A stretch of DNA of 64,000 bases, taken from contig NZ_JNYZ01000027.1 in the NCBI RefSeq assembly GCF_000717335.1, forward strand, positions 186,001 through 250,000, in the 5' to 3' direction. Below the pieces are notes generated by a model. It was not told the DNA's origin. It saw only the letters and a list, made by a program, of their open reading frames with translations, and did no database searches. This document shows positions 46,482-56,205 of the stretch, one piece after another. The translations under genes were made by a program, and so were the position numbers. The number at the start of each line of letters is the position of its first letter. Position 1 is the stretch's first letter. This DNA is from Amycolatopsis jejuensis (GTDB lineage Bacteria; Actinomycetota; Actinomycetes; Mycobacteriales; Pseudonocardiaceae).

Positions 46482-47173
46482 TGGACGGCTTCTTCGGCGA
46501 GCTCGGCCGCTACCTGTCGAGTGCCAGCAACCGCAACGAGATCCTCGGCAACCTGGCCGAGAACGTGTACCTCGCGCTCGTGCCGCTCGTCGCGGGCATC
46601 GCGGCGGCGATCCTGTTCGGCTGGCTCGGCCATCGCTGGCGGCCGGTGCGCAGTGTGCTGCTGGTGGTGGGAAATCTGCTGTACACGATCCCGTCGCTGG
46701 CGCTGTTCGTGGTGATCCCGGGCATCATCGGGACGAAAATCCTGGACAGTGTCAACGTGATCGTCGCGCTCACCATCTACACCACCGCGCTGCTCGTGCG
46801 GCCGGTGCTCGACGCGCTGGACGCGGTGCCGTCGCACATCATCGCGGCCGCCACGGCGATCGGGTACCGCGCCCCGCGCCGGTTCTTCAGCGTGGAACTG
46901 CCGCTTGCGGTACCGGTGCTGGCTGCCGGAGTGCGGGTGGCGTCGGTGAGCAATATCAGCCTGGTGAGCGTCGGCGCGCTGATCGGTACCGGGGCGCTGG
47001 GCGTGCTGTTCACCGACGGATTCCAGCGCGAGTACTTCTCGCCGATCGTGGTCGGCATCGTGCTGACGATGCTGCTCGCGCTGGTCGTCGACCTGCTACT
47101 GGTGGCACTGCGCAATCTCCTCACGCCTTGGGAACGAGCGGGCCGCGCGCCGGCCGCGGAGGTGGCCGGATGA
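46481..47173 (+). CDS. opuCB: Osmoprotectant ABC transporter permease
   Basis: 230 residues with five or six membrane helices (LALVPLVAGIAAAILFGWL, LLVVGNLLYTIPSLALFVVI, IVVGIVLTMLLALVVDLLLV). The BPD-type loop AATAIGYRAPRRFFSVELPL, which contacts the ATPase, is present. ATG 46481 shares one base with the stop of the ATPase gene. The pairing with a second permease and an OpuC-type binding protein identifies the system. Confidence 0.93.
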   Translation: MDGFFGELGRYLSSASNRNEILGNLAENVYLALVPLVAGIAAAILFGWLGHRWRPVRSVLLVVGNLLYTIPSLALFVVIPGIIGTKILDSVNVIVALTIYTTALLVRPVLDALDAVPSHIIAAATAIGYRAPRRFFSVELPLAVPVLAAGVRVASVSNISLVSVGALIGTGALGVLFTDGFQREYFSPIVVGIVLTMLLALVVDLLLVALRNLLTPWERAGRAPAAEVAG

Positions 47174-47874
47174 TCGGGGACGTCTTCGGCTGGTTCACCA
47201 CAGCTGCGAACTGGCAAGGTCCGGGCGGGATCGGCGTCCGGCTCGCCGAGCACGTCGGATACGTGCTGCTGGCGCTGGTCATCGCGCTGGTGATCGCAAT
47301 CCCGGTAGGACTGTTCGTCGGCCACACCGGACGCGGCGGCGTCGTACTCGTCGGAGCGGGCAACGTGATCCGCGCACTGCCGACGCTCGGGCTCGTCACG
47401 TTCTTGTTCTTGCTCTTCACCGAAAGCACCACGGCGACCATCATCGGCTTGGTGGTGCTGGCGATTCCACCGGTGATGGCAGGTACGTACGCGGGTCTGC
47501 AGGCCGCCGAGCACAACGTGGTCGACGCCGCCCAGGGCATCGGGATGACCGGTTGGCAGCGGCTGTGGCAAGTGGAGGTGCCGATTGCGCTTCCGTTGGT
47601 GCTGGGCGGAATTCGCAACGCGGTGCTGCAGCTGATCGCGACCGCCGCGGTGGCCGCGTACGTCGGTCTCGGTGGCCTCGGCCGGTTCCTGCTCGACGGA
47701 CTGGCCATTTTGGACTACACCGAGGTCGTCGCGGGCGCGATTCTCACAGCGCTGCTGGCAATCGTGGCTGACCTGCTGCTCGCCGCAGTACAACGGGCGT
47801 TGGTACCCAAGGGAGTCCGGCTGGCGGCGCAAGCGGCGTCCGGCAAGGCCGTGGCGGCGGGAGGAGTGGCGTGA
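47170..47874 (+). CDS. opuCD: Osmoprotectant ABC transporter permease
   Basis: 234 residues, BPD permease fold with helices such as LAEHVGYVLLALVIALVIAI and NVIRALPTLGLVTFLFLLF, and the coupling loop AAQGIGMTGWQRLWQVEVPI. ATG 47170 overlaps the previous stop by 4 nt (ATGA). It is the second membrane subunit of the OpuC-type importer. Confidence 0.93.
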   Translation: MIGDVFGWFTTAANWQGPGGIGVRLAEHVGYVLLALVIALVIAIPVGLFVGHTGRGGVVLVGAGNVIRALPTLGLVTFLFLLFTESTTATIIGLVVLAIPPVMAGTYAGLQAAEHNVVDAAQGIGMTGWQRLWQVEVPIALPLVLGGIRNAVLQLIATAAVAAYVGLGGLGRFLLDGLAILDYTEVVAGAILTALLAIVADLLLAAVQRALVPKGVRLAAQAASGKAVAAGGVA

Positions 47875-48761
47875 AGCGGTGGGGGGTGCTGGTGGCGGGC
47901 CTGGCCCTGCTGGCGTCGGCGTGCGGGAATCCGCTGGCCGGCGGCGGCGAGGGCGGTAACAGCGGCGACATCATCATCGGCGCGTCGGACGTCGGCGAGA
48001 GCCTGCTGCTCGCCCAGATCTACGCCGGTGCGCTACGCGAGGTCGGTGCGCACAAGATCACCGTACGCCCGCCGGTCGGCAGCCGCGAGGTCGTGGTGAA
48101 AGCGTTGCAGGACAAGTCTTTGTCCGTGGTGCCGGACTACAGCGGGAACCTGTTGCGGTACTTCGACAAGAACACCCCGGTGACGACGTCGGAGGATGTT
48201 TACGCGCAGCTTCGTTCGAAGCTTCCTGCGGGCTTTGAGGTGCTCGACCAATCTCCGGCGCAGGACAAGGACTTGCTGGTGGTCGGGAAGCAGCTCGCGG
48301 ACACCGGGGTGAAGACGTTCTCCGACCTTGGCCCGCGCTGCAAGGATCTGGTGATGGGCGGGCCGGGGCAGTGGAGCAGCCGATGGAAGGACCGGATCAA
48401 GCAGCTGTACGGGTGTGAGTTCAAGGAAATCCGCACCACGGACACGGGCGGCCCGGTCACGGTCGCGGCGCTGAAGTCGGGTGACGTCCAGGTGGCGGAC
48501 CTGTTCAGCACGTCGGCGACAATTGCGTCGAACGGCTTTGTGCCACTCGAAGACGACAAGCACATGTTCCCGGCGCAGAACATCGTCCCGCTGGTGGCGA
48601 AGGGCGTGCTGAACGCCGAGGAGGTGGCCGCGCTGAACCGGGCGTCGAAGGCGCTGACGACGGAGCAGCTAACGGAGCTGAACGTGCAGTACACGGGGGA
48701 GAAGCGGAATCCGGTGGATATCGCGAACGAGTTTTTGCAGCGGAACGGGTTGAAGACCTAG
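47871..48761 (+). CDS. opuCC: Osmoprotectant-binding lipoprotein
   Basis: 296 residues. The signal RWGVLVAGLALLASACGN ends in a lipobox Cys, so the mature protein is anchored outside the membrane. The OpuAC-type binding fold shows IIIGASDVGESLLLAQIYAG, VVPDYSGNLLRYFD and QVADLFSTSATIASNGFVPL; in relatives an aromatic cage binds quaternary ammonium groups. GTG 47871 overlaps the previous stop (GTGA). The stop overlaps the convergent GNAT gene by 4 nt. Confidence 0.93.
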   Translation: MKRWGVLVAGLALLASACGNPLAGGGEGGNSGDIIIGASDVGESLLLAQIYAGALREVGAHKITVRPPVGSREVVVKALQDKSLSVVPDYSGNLLRYFDKNTPVTTSEDVYAQLRSKLPAGFEVLDQSPAQDKDLLVVGKQLADTGVKTFSDLGPRCKDLVMGGPGQWSSRWKDRIKQLYGCEFKEIRTTDTGGPVTVAALKSGDVQVADLFSTSATIASNGFVPLEDDKHMFPAQNIVPLVAKGVLNAEEVAALNRASKALTTEQLTELNVQYTGEKRNPVDIANEFLQRNGLKT

Positions 48762-49285
48762 AGCCGGTCAAAAGCAGCCGCGTAGCGGAAAGCTCCTCGG
48801 TTCTCCGGCGTGTACCCCGCCAGTGGCAGCGCCTGGAAGTGCGGCGCCCATTCCGGCACCGGCGGCGTGATACCCAGCGTGTCGGCCAGAACGAAGCCGA
48901 AGCGGGAGTAATACCCCGGGTCGCCAAGGAGGACCACCAGCGCGTACCCGAGGGCATTGGCCGCGCCGACCGTTGCGTGTACCAGCGCAGATCCCGCGCC
49001 GCTGCGTTGGTGGTCCGGCAGTACGCCCAGCGGGCCGAAGCCGACGGCGGACGTCCGGTCGTTTTCGAGGTGTGCCGGGCTGGCGCAGGCGTGGCCGATC
49101 ACCTGCCCGTCCTGCACCGCGACCAGGGACAGGGCCGGGATCAGGTCGCCGTCCGCGTGGAGGCCGTTGACCAGCCGGGCTTCCGGGATTTCACCGGTGA
49201 CCTCGGGGTTGTGCACGCGGAAGGCGGCGGTGTGCACGGCGTGGATCGCGGGGGCGTCATCGGTGCCTGACTGGCGGATCAGCAT
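48758..49285 (-). CDS. GNAT N-acetyltransferase
   Basis: 175 residues of the YhbS-like group: LIRQSGTDDAPAIHAVHTAA, GPLGVLPDHQRSGAGSALVH (acetyl-CoA loop QRSGAGS), LLGDPGYYSRFGF. It would acetylate an unknown small molecule or protein amine. ATG 49285 is the clear start. It is downstream of and on the same strand as the MFS gene (5-nt gap), so the two may be co-transcribed. Confidence 0.9.
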   Translation of the reverse strand: MLIRQSGTDDAPAIHAVHTAAFRVHNPEVTGEIPEARLVNGLHADGDLIPALSLVAVQDGQVIGHACASPAHLENDRTSAVGFGPLGVLPDHQRSGAGSALVHATVGAANALGYALVVLLGDPGYYSRFGFVLADTLGITPPVPEWAPHFQALPLAGYTPENRGAFRYAAAFDRL

Positions 49286-49290
49286 GCCGG

Positions 49291-50508
49291 TCAGTCTCCC
49301 CGAACTGCGGCTGACGGGGAAACCGAATTTGCCGCCGGGCGGTCGTCGCGCATGCCGAGGAGGGCCAGCGCACCCAGGATCGGTCCGGCGGCGAGGGTGG
49401 CGAAAGCCGCGTAGAACGAGCCGGTCGCGTGGAAGACCGGGCCGACGACCGCGGGTACGATCACGCTTCCCAGCTGCCAGAACGCATTCACCGTCCCGGC
49501 GGCGGACCCGGCCAGCCGTGGACCGGCGAGTGCCGGGATCATCGCCGCGGTGAGGGGGCTGTAGGCGTACGCGCCGATGCCGAGAATCGGGGCCACAGCC
49601 AGGAAAGCGCCGTAACTGCCGAGCGACCCGAACACCAGCAGCGCCGCGCCGAACAGCACCAGTACCGCGATCACCGGGATGCGCCTGCCCAGCCCGAGCT
49701 TGTCGGTGAGCAGCCCGACCAGTGGCTTCACCAGCACGGCTGCGCCGGAGAAGATCACCAGTACGACGCCCGCGCGCACCGGGTCGATGTGCTCGCCGCG
49801 GACCATCAGGGTGTTGGACCAGGTGACGAAACCGTAGGTACCCCACAGGCCACCGAAACCGGCCAGGCCGAGCAGCAGCAGGTCGCGGTTGCGGAACAGC
49901 GGCCGCGGATCGGGCAGCGTGCGTCGCACCGGCCCCGTCTCGGTGGTGCCGTTGCGGAGGAACACCACGCACAGCACCCCCAGCGCAATCGTGACCGCGC
50001 CGAACAGGTGGTACGACACCGGCCAGCCGCTGGTTTTGACGAGCGTCGGGACGACGGCGTTGGCCACCACGGTGCCGAGCGACGTCGCGGTCATGAAGAT
50101 CCCGCTCGCGAGTCCGTGCTGCGCTGGGCGGAACCACGTGGTGATCAGCTTCATCCCGGCGGAGAAATCCACCCCGGCGAAGAGGCCGAGCAGTCCCTGC
50201 AGCGCCAGGCCCCAGGCGATGGACGTCGTCGATCCGAAAAGGACCATCAGCACGCCCGCCACGACCGAACTCGTGCCGAGAATCGCGCGGCTGCCCAGCC
50301 AGTCGGACAGGAAACCGCCCGCGGAGTTCGAGAGGACGTACCCGATGTAGTAGCAGGTCGCGAAGATCCCGAGGGCCGCGAGCGGTACCCCGAGCGAATC
50401 GCTCACCGCGGACGACGCCGGACCCCAGGTCGAGCGGTCGACCGACGTCATCGTGAACACCGCCCAGCACAGCAGCAGGACGACCCAGCGGTAGCGGGAA
50501 CTCGGCAT
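49291..50508 (-). CDS. MFS transporter (anion:cation symporter-like)
   Basis: 405 residues with about 12 membrane helices. The loop 2-3 signature GFLSDWLGSRAILG and the N-terminal DRSTWGPASSAVSDSLG resemble the ACS family that moves organic acids. ATG 50508 has AGGAG upstream. The upstream gene on the same strand is an FAD-dependent oxidoreductase, with a 26-bp hairpin between them, so they may form an attenuated uptake-oxidation pair. The substrate is unknown. Confidence 0.9.
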   Translation of the reverse strand: MPSSRYRWVVLLLCWAVFTMTSVDRSTWGPASSAVSDSLGVPLAALGIFATCYYIGYVLSNSAGGFLSDWLGSRAILGTSSVVAGVLMVLFGSTTSIAWGLALQGLLGLFAGVDFSAGMKLITTWFRPAQHGLASGIFMTATSLGTVVANAVVPTLVKTSGWPVSYHLFGAVTIALGVLCVVFLRNGTTETGPVRRTLPDPRPLFRNRDLLLLGLAGFGGLWGTYGFVTWSNTLMVRGEHIDPVRAGVVLVIFSGAAVLVKPLVGLLTDKLGLGRRIPVIAVLVLFGAALLVFGSLGSYGAFLAVAPILGIGAYAYSPLTAAMIPALAGPRLAGSAAGTVNAFWQLGSVIVPAVVGPVFHATGSFYAAFATLAAGPILGALALLGMRDDRPAANSVSPSAAVRGD

Positions 50509-50524
50509 TGAGACTCCTATCGAG

Positions 50525-50579
50525 GTCCGTGAAGGGAACCATCACGGAATCTAATTCCGTGATGGTTCCCTTCACGGAC
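50525..50579. repeat. 26-bp perfect inverted repeat of the TCCGTGAAGGGAACC family
   Basis: Arms 50525-50550 and 50554-50579 are exact reverse complements with a 3-nt loop. They share the 17-mer tccgtgaagggaaccat with the repeat at 34357. It lies between the FAD-oxidoreductase stop and the MFS start and could act as a transcription terminator or mRNA stabiliser. Confidence 0.9.
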
Positions 50580-50590
50580 TTGCGGTGAGG

Positions 50591-51823
50591 TCAGGCGAGA
50601 GCGTGCTGGCGGTGCAGTTCGGTGCGGATGGCGGGTACGTCGTGGGCGTGGCCGTCGACGTACTGCGCGGCCGCGACCCCGGCGGCGTGCCCGGTGGCGA
50701 ACGCCGTGCCCATCACCCGCACCGAGGCGTACGCGTCGTCGTCCGAGCTGGTCAGGCGGCCCGCGGCCCAGAGGTTGGCGGTGTCGGCCGAGCAGATCGC
50801 GCCGTACGGGACGTCGTACCAGCCGTGGCCGTCGATCGGTTCGTAGCGGGTCACCCCCGGTCCGGCGTGGTCTTCGATGGGCCAGCCGCAGCGGCCGATC
50901 GAGACGTCCGGGCGCTTGCGGGCGCCGAGGACGTCGCGTCCGGTGATCTGCTCGCGGCCCAGCAGATGCCGTCCCTCGCGAATTCCCAGCTGTGGCCCCG
51001 TTTCTTCGAGCCGGGCGGCGGACCAGCCGGGTAGATGCTTGCGCAGCGCGTCCAGATATTGCCACGCCTGCCGCCGGGCATCGGCTTCGTCGCGGCTGAG
51101 CGCGACCGCGTCGAGGACGTCGGTCTGCTCGTCGACCAGCAGCGCGATCACGTCGCGCGTCACCGGCAGGTGCACGGCGATGCCGTAGTCGCGAACCAGG
51201 TCGACCCCGGTTTCGCGCCGGTAGGCGGCGACGGCGGCACGCAGGCCGTCGCGGGACAGGTCGGCGTCCTCGGCGACGCCGGAAAACCGGCAGACGAGCG
51301 TGCTGGTCTGCCGCTCGCCCAGCGGCGCAATGCGGACGCCCGCCCCGGCCGCGGCGAGCAGCGCCCCGTCGCCGCTGGCGTCGATGAACGCACCCGCGGT
51401 GACCCGTTCGCGACCCCCTCGGTGATACAGCTCGACCTCGGTGACCAGGTCGTTCACCCGCGTCGCGCCGATCAGCGTGGTGTGCAGCAGGACGTCGACC
51501 TCGGTGACCAGCTCGTCATAGACCAGCTTCGTGGTCTCCAGGTCGAGCAGGACGATCTTGTTTCCCGTCCAGCCCATCGTCTTCTCCTCATAGGCGCCGC
51601 GCTCGCGCAGCCGCTGCAGCACCTGCTCGCCGACTCCCGCGACGACCTGCTCCCCGTTCTGGTCGAAGAACCCGCACAGCGTCAGCACCGAGCTGATCGT
51701 GGCCGCGCCGCCCAGGTACGGGTACTGCTCCACCAGCAGCACCCGCGCGCCGGTCTGCGCCGCCCCGACGGCTGAGGCGATACCCCCGGCACCGCCTCCG
51801 ATCACGACGACGTCGTAGTGCAC
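50591..51823 (-). CDS. FAD-dependent oxidoreductase (FAD_oxidored/PF12831-like)
   Basis: 410 residues. The N-terminal FAD motif is VVVIGGGAGGIASAVGAAQT with VLLVEQYPYLGGAAT. GAFIDASGDGALLAAAGAG and, near the C-terminus, LWAAGRLTSSDDDAYASVRV and GTAFATGHAAGVAA are family features. GTG 51823 has GGAGGG 7 nt upstream. Family members are poorly characterised; the following MFS gene hints at organic-acid use. An AT-rich palindrome lies upstream in the divergent promoter. Confidence 0.85.
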   Translation of the reverse strand: MHYDVVVIGGGAGGIASAVGAAQTGARVLLVEQYPYLGGAATISSVLTLCGFFDQNGEQVVAGVGEQVLQRLRERGAYEEKTMGWTGNKIVLLDLETTKLVYDELVTEVDVLLHTTLIGATRVNDLVTEVELYHRGGRERVTAGAFIDASGDGALLAAAGAGVRIAPLGERQTSTLVCRFSGVAEDADLSRDGLRAAVAAYRRETGVDLVRDYGIAVHLPVTRDVIALLVDEQTDVLDAVALSRDEADARRQAWQYLDALRKHLPGWSAARLEETGPQLGIREGRHLLGREQITGRDVLGARKRPDVSIGRCGWPIEDHAGPGVTRYEPIDGHGWYDVPYGAICSADTANLWAAGRLTSSDDDAYASVRVMGTAFATGHAAGVAAAQYVDGHAHDVPAIRTELHRQHALA

Positions 51824-51927
51824 GCCCGCTCCCTCCGTAGTTTCCGTTGTGCCGCACCAGTAGACGTGCTTCGTGCGATCGTCGCCACTGCCGTTCCGGT
51901 ACCCGGGGCATACCCGCAAGGTATATC

Positions 51928-51956
51928 TACGAGTTTTTGATGATATGAAACTCGTA
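51928..51956. promoter_or_regulatory. AT-rich inverted repeat in a divergent promoter
   Basis: tacgagttt (51928-51936) and aaactcgta (51948-51956) are exact inverted repeats 11 nt apart, in an unusually AT-rich stretch (51920-51960). It lies between the FAD-oxidoreductase and the deazaflavin-dependent oxidoreductase and is a likely regulator site. Confidence 0.6.
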
Positions 51957-51979
51957 TTATCTGGCGTACGCTCGACGGC

Positions 51980-52429
51980 ATGGACACGAAGGCTGCCGGA
52001 TACCGGCGCAAGGTCAACAAGATCAACCGGTTCGTCACCGCCCTGCAGCGCGCCGGGCTCGCGTTCGGGCCGACGCAGCTGCTCACCGTCCCCGGGCGGC
52101 GCAGCGGTGAGCCGCGCACCTTCCCGCTCGCGGTGCTGCGCGTCGGCGGGAAGCGGTATCTGATCCAGGCGTTCCCGAAGGCGGCCTGGGTCGCGAATGT
52201 GCGGGCGGCCGGGGAAGGGACGCTGGCGCGCGGACGGCGGACGAGCCGGGTCCGGTTCGTGGAGGTGCCGGTGGAGGAGCGGCGGCCGGTGCTGCGGGAG
52301 GTCGTCGCGGCGGGTCCGGCGAGTGTGGGCCGCCGGTACGTCACCACGGGGCTCGCGGAATCGCCGACCCCGGACGGCGTGGCCGCGGCGGCCGAGCGGA
52401 TCGCGGTGTTCCGGCTGGAAGACGCCTGA
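51980..52429 (+). CDS. F420/FMN-dependent nitroreductase-like protein (DDN family)
   Basis: 149 residues, split beta-barrel fold. The typical N-terminal KINRFVTALQRAGLAFG is followed by LLTVPGRRSGEPRTFPLAVL (cofactor-binding GRRSG) and YLIQAFPKAAWVANVRAAGE. Mycobacterial Ddn uses F420H2 to reduce quinones and activates nitroimidazoles. ATG 51980 lies 7 nt after TACGCT (51967-51972), a leaderless layout. The native substrate is unknown. Confidence 0.9.
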   Translation: MDTKAAGYRRKVNKINRFVTALQRAGLAFGPTQLLTVPGRRSGEPRTFPLAVLRVGGKRYLIQAFPKAAWVANVRAAGEGTLARGRRTSRVRFVEVPVEERRPVLREVVAAGPASVGRRYVTTGLAESPTPDGVAAAAERIAVFRLEDA

Positions 52430-52437
52430 AACGGCGA

Positions 52438-52467
52438 AGGCCGCCGCGGGAATCCCCGCGGCGGCCT
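52438..52467. terminator. Bidirectional terminator-like hairpin between convergent genes
   Basis: A 13-bp perfect GC-rich stem (52438-52450 with 52455-52467) with a 4-nt loop lies between the DDN-type and kgd stops. There is no T-run. Confidence 0.65.
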
Positions 52468-52485
52468 CCTCCGTAACCCGCAAAA

Positions 52486-55400
52486 TCAGTCGAAAGCCTT
52501 GGCGATCAACGCCTTCTGCTCGACCTCGTGCACCTTGGACGAACCGGCCGACGGCGCGGCCATCGGACGCCGCGCCACCACCTCGAGGCCTGCGAAGGCC
52601 TCCGGCAGCTTCCGCGGCAGGGTGAGGCCGAAGAACGGCCACGCGCCCTGGTTTTCCGGCTCCTCCTGCACCCAGGTGATCTGCCGGGCGTTCGAGTAGC
52701 GCTCCACCGCGGCCAGCAGCTTGCGCTTCGGCAGCGGGTAGTACTGCTCGATCCGCACGATCGCGACGTCGTCCGCCTCGCGCTTGGCCTGCTCGGCGAC
52801 CAGCTCCCAGTAGAGCTTGCCCGACGTCAGCAGCACCTTGCGCACCTTCGCCGGGTCCACCGCAGCGTCGTCGATCACCGACAGGAACCGGCTCTGGCCG
52901 GTGATGTCCTCGACCGTCGACGTCGCCGCCTTGTTGCGCAGCATGGACTTCGGCGTGAAGACGATCAGCGGGCGCTGGATCCCGTCGAGCGCGTGCCGGC
53001 GCAGCAGGTGGAAGTAGTTGCCAGGGGTGGACGGCACCGCGACGGTCATCGAGTGCTCGGCACACAGCGAGAGGAACCGCTCGATCCGGCCGGACGTGTG
53101 GTCCGGACCCTGGCCCTCGTGGCCGTGCGGCAGCAGCAGCACGACGTCCGAACGCTGGCCCCACTTGGCCTCGCCGGAAGAGATGTACTCGTCGATCACG
53201 GTCTGCGCGCCGTTGACGAAGTCCCCGAACTGCGCTTCCCACATCACCAGCGCGTCGGAGTTCGCCACCGAGTAGCCGTACTCGAAACCGACCGCCGCGT
53301 ACTCCGACAGCGCCGAGTCGTAGATCATCACGCGGCCCTGTTCGTCGGCCAGGTTCTGCAGCGGCGAGTACTCCTGGCCGGAGCGCCGGTCGATGTACAC
53401 CGAGTGCCGCTGGGTGAACGTGCCGCGCCGGGAGTCCTGGCCGGACAGCCGCACCAGACGGCCCTCCAGCGCCAGCGACCCGAACGCGAGCAGCTCGCCG
53501 AACGCCCAGTCGATGCCGCCCTCGCGGGACATCTTGTGCCGCCGCTCCATCACCGGCTTCACGCGCGGGTGCGGGGTGAAGCCCTCGGGCAGGTCGACGA
53601 ACGCGTCGCCGATCCGCTCGACGACCTCGCGCGACACGGCCGTGGTGACCTTCGCCGGGATCTGCTGCTCCTCCTCCACCGACGGGCTCGCCTTCGCCGG
53701 GTGCTTCTCGAGCTCGCGCACCTCGTTGAAGACGTGCTCCAGCTGGCTGGAGAAGTCGCGCAGCGCGGCCTCGGCCTCCTCGACGGAGATGTCGCCGCGG
53801 CCGATCAGCGATTCGGTGTAGATCTTCCGGACCGACCGCTTCGTGTCGATGATGTCGTACATCGCCGGCTGCGTCATCGACGGGTCGTCGCCCTCGTTGT
53901 GGCCACGGCGGCGGTAGCAGATCAGGTCGATCACGACGTCCTTGTGGAACGCCTGGCGGTAGTCCACGGCCAGCTTCGCGACCCAGTGCGCGGCCTCCGG
54001 GTCGTCACCGTTCACGTGGAAGACCGGCGCGCCGATCATCTTCGCGACGTCGGTGGCGTACTGGCTGGAGCGCGAGTGCTCCGGCGCGGTGGTGAAGCCG
54101 ACCTGGTTGTTGACGATCACGTGCACGGTGCCGCCGGTGCGGTACCCGCGCAGCAGCGCCAGGTTCAGCGTCTCGGCCACGACACCCTGGCCCGCGAAGG
54201 CCGCGTCGCCGTGCATCAGCACCGGGAGCACGGTGAAGCCGGACCCGCCCTTGTCGAGGATGTCCTGCTTCGCGCGGACGATGCCCTCGAGCACCGGGTC
54301 GACCGTCTCCAGGTGTGACGGGTTCGCGGTGAGCGACACCTTCGTCTCGCCGTCGCCGAACATCCGGAAGTACTTGCCCTCGGCGCCGAGGTGGTACTTC
54401 ACGTCACCGGAGCCGTGCGCCTGTCCCGGGTCGAGATTGCCCTCGAACTCCTGGAAGATCTGGCTGATCGGCTTGCCGACGATGTTGGCAAGCACGTTCA
54501 GCCTGCCCCGGTGCGGCATGCCGATGACGACCTCGTCGAGCTCGTACTCGGCGGCCTTGTCGAGCAGCGTGTCCAGCAGCGGGATCGCGGTCTCGCCGCC
54601 TTCCAGCGAGAACCGCTTCTGGCCGACGTACTTGGTCTGCAGGAACGTCTCGAACGCCTCGGCTGCATTGAGCTTCGACAGCACGTACTTCTGCACCGTG
54701 GGGTCCGGCTTCTCGTGCGGGATCTCCACGCGCTCCTGGATCCAGCCGCGCTCCTCGGGGTCGAGGATGTGCGTGTACTCGATGCCGACCGTGCGGCAGT
54801 ACGAGTTGCGCAGGACGCCGAGGATGTCGCGCAGCTTCATCCGCTCCTGGCCGGAGAAGCCGCCGACCGGGAACTCGCGGTCGAGGTCCCACAGGGTGAG
54901 GTTGTGGGACAGGACGTCGAGGTCGTGGTGGCTGCGCTGGCGGTAGTTGAGCGGGTCGGTGTCGGCCATCAGGTGCCCGCGCATGCGGAAGGCGTCGATC
55001 AGCTCGATCACGCGCGCGGTCTTGTCGACCGGGCCGTCCGGGATGTCGGCGACCCAGCGGATCGGCTCGTACGGCAGGCGCAGGCTGGTGAAGACGTTGT
55101 CGTAGAAGCCGTCCTCGCCGAGCAGCAGCTCGTGGATCCGCTTGAGGAACTCACCGGACTCCGCGCCCTGGATGATGCGGTGGTCGTAGGTGGACGTGAG
55201 GGTCATGATCTTGCTGACCGCGAGGTCGACCAGGGTCTTCTCGCTGGTGCCCTCGAACATCGCCGGGTACTGCATCGCGCCGACGCCGATGATCGCGCCC
55301 TGGCCCGCCTGCAGCCGCGGCACCGAGTGGTTGGTGCCGATGCCGCCAGGGTTGGTGAGGGAGATCGTGGTGCCGGAGAAGTCGTCCGCGGTGAGCTTGT

Positions 55401-56205
55401 TGTTGCGGGCCTTCTTGATGATGTCCTCGTAGGCCTGCCAGAACTGCATGAAGGTGAGGTCCTCGACGCCCTTGATCGAAGCCACGACCAGGGTGCGGGA
55501 GTTGTCCTTGCCCTTCATGTCGATCGCGAGGCCGAAGTTCACGTGCTCCGGCGTGACCGCGAACGGCTTCCCGTCGACCAGCTGGTAGTGCCGGTTCATG
55601 TTCGGGAAGTCCTTCAGCGCCCGCACCATGGCGTACCCGATGAGGTGGGTGAAGGAGATCTTGCCGCCGCGGGTGCGCTTGAGGTGGTTGTTGATGACGA
55701 TGCGGTTGTCGGCCATCAGCTTCGCCGGTACCGCGCGGACGCTCGTGGCGGTGGGCACGGTGAGCGACGCGTCCATGTTCTTGGCGATGGCCGCGGCGGC
55801 GCCACGCAGCTGCTTGGACTCGGGCTCGCTCTTGGAGGCGGACTGGGCGGGCTTTGCCGGGGCCTTGGCAGGGGTGGCCGGTGCCGGTGCTTTGGCGGGT
55901 GCCGTGGCGGCCGGGGCGGTGGTCGTGGGGGTCTTGGGTGCCGCCGCCTGCTTGGCGGCCGACTCGGCGTTGCGGACCGCCTGTGCGGACGGCTCGCTGA
56001 CGTGCCCGTTCTCCGTGCCGGGGGTGGCCGCGGTCTGCCGTGCGGAGTCGGCCTTCGCCTGCGCCGACTGCGTCGGCTTGTAGTCCGCGAAGAAGTCGTG
56101 CCACGCGGCATCGACTGAGGAGGGGTCCGCAAGGAACTGGTCGTACATCTCCTCGACCAGCCACTCGTTGGGGCCGAACTGTGACGCAGGGCTGCTGCTG
56201 GACAC
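52486..56205 (-). CDS. kgd: Multifunctional 2-oxoglutarate decarboxylase/dehydrogenase (KGD)
   Basis: 1239 residues, E2-E1 fusion typical of actinobacteria. The N-terminal segment [19 protein letters not shown] precedes an Ala/Pro-rich linker, then an E2 succinyltransferase core (about 115-340, with [16 protein letters not shown]) and no lipoyl domain. The thiamine-diphosphate E1 part fills the rest ([38 protein letters not shown]). It feeds 2-oxoglutarate into succinyl-CoA or succinate semialdehyde; in relatives GarA inhibits it. GTG 56205 gives the conserved start. It is the only TCA enzyme complex gene here. Confidence 0.97.
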   Translation of the reverse strand: MSSSSPASQFGPNEWLVEEMYDQFLADPSSVDAAWHDFFADYKPTQSAQAKADSARQTAATPGTENGHVSEPSAQAVRNAESAAKQAAAPKTPTTTAPAATAPAKAPAPATPAKAPAKPAQSASKSEPESKQLRGAAAAIAKNMDASLTVPTATSVRAVPAKLMADNRIVINNHLKRTRGGKISFTHLIGYAMVRALKDFPNMNRHYQLVDGKPFAVTPEHVNFGLAIDMKGKDNSRTLVVASIKGVEDLTFMQFWQAYEDIIKKARNNKLTADDFSGTTISLTNPGGIGTNHSVPRLQAGQGAIIGVGAMQYPAMFEGTSEKTLVDLAVSKIMTLTSTYDHRIIQGAESGEFLKRIHELLLGEDGFYDNVFTSLRLPYEPIRWVADIPDGPVDKTARVIELIDAFRMRGHLMADTDPLNYRQRSHHDLDVLSHNLTLWDLDREFPVGGFSGQERMKLRDILGVLRNSYCRTVGIEYTHILDPEERGWIQERVEIPHEKPDPTVQKYVLSKLNAAEAFETFLQTKYVGQKRFSLEGGETAIPLLDTLLDKAAEYELDEVVIGMPHRGRLNVLANIVGKPISQIFQEFEGNLDPGQAHGSGDVKYHLGAEGKYFRMFGDGETKVSLTANPSHLETVDPVLEGIVRAKQDILDKGGSGFTVLPVLMHGDAAFAGQGVVAETLNLALLRGYRTGGTVHVIVNNQVGFTTAPEHSRSSQYATDVAKMIGAPVFHVNGDDPEAAHWVAKLAVDYRQAFHKDVVIDLICYRRRGHNEGDDPSMTQPAMYDIIDTKRSVRKIYTESLIGRGDISVEEAEAALRDFSSQLEHVFNEVRELEKHPAKASPSVEEEQQIPAKVTTAVSREVVERIGDAFVDLPEGFTPHPRVKPVMERRHKMSREGGIDWAFGELLAFGSLALEGRLVRLSGQDSRRGTFTQRHSVYIDRRSGQEYSPLQNLADEQGRVMIYDSALSEYAAVGFEYGYSVANSDALVMWEAQFGDFVNGAQTVIDEYISSGEAKWGQRSDVVLLLPHGHEGQGPDHTSGRIERFLSLCAEHSMTVAVPSTPGNYFHLLRRHALDGIQRPLIVFTPKSMLRNKAATSTVEDITGQSRFLSVIDDAAVDPAKVRKVLLTSGKLYWELVAEQAKREADDVAIVRIEQYYPLPKRKLLAAVERYSNARQITWVQEEPENQGAWPFFGLTLPRKLPEAFAGLEVVARRPMAAPSAGSSKVHEVEQKALIAKAFD

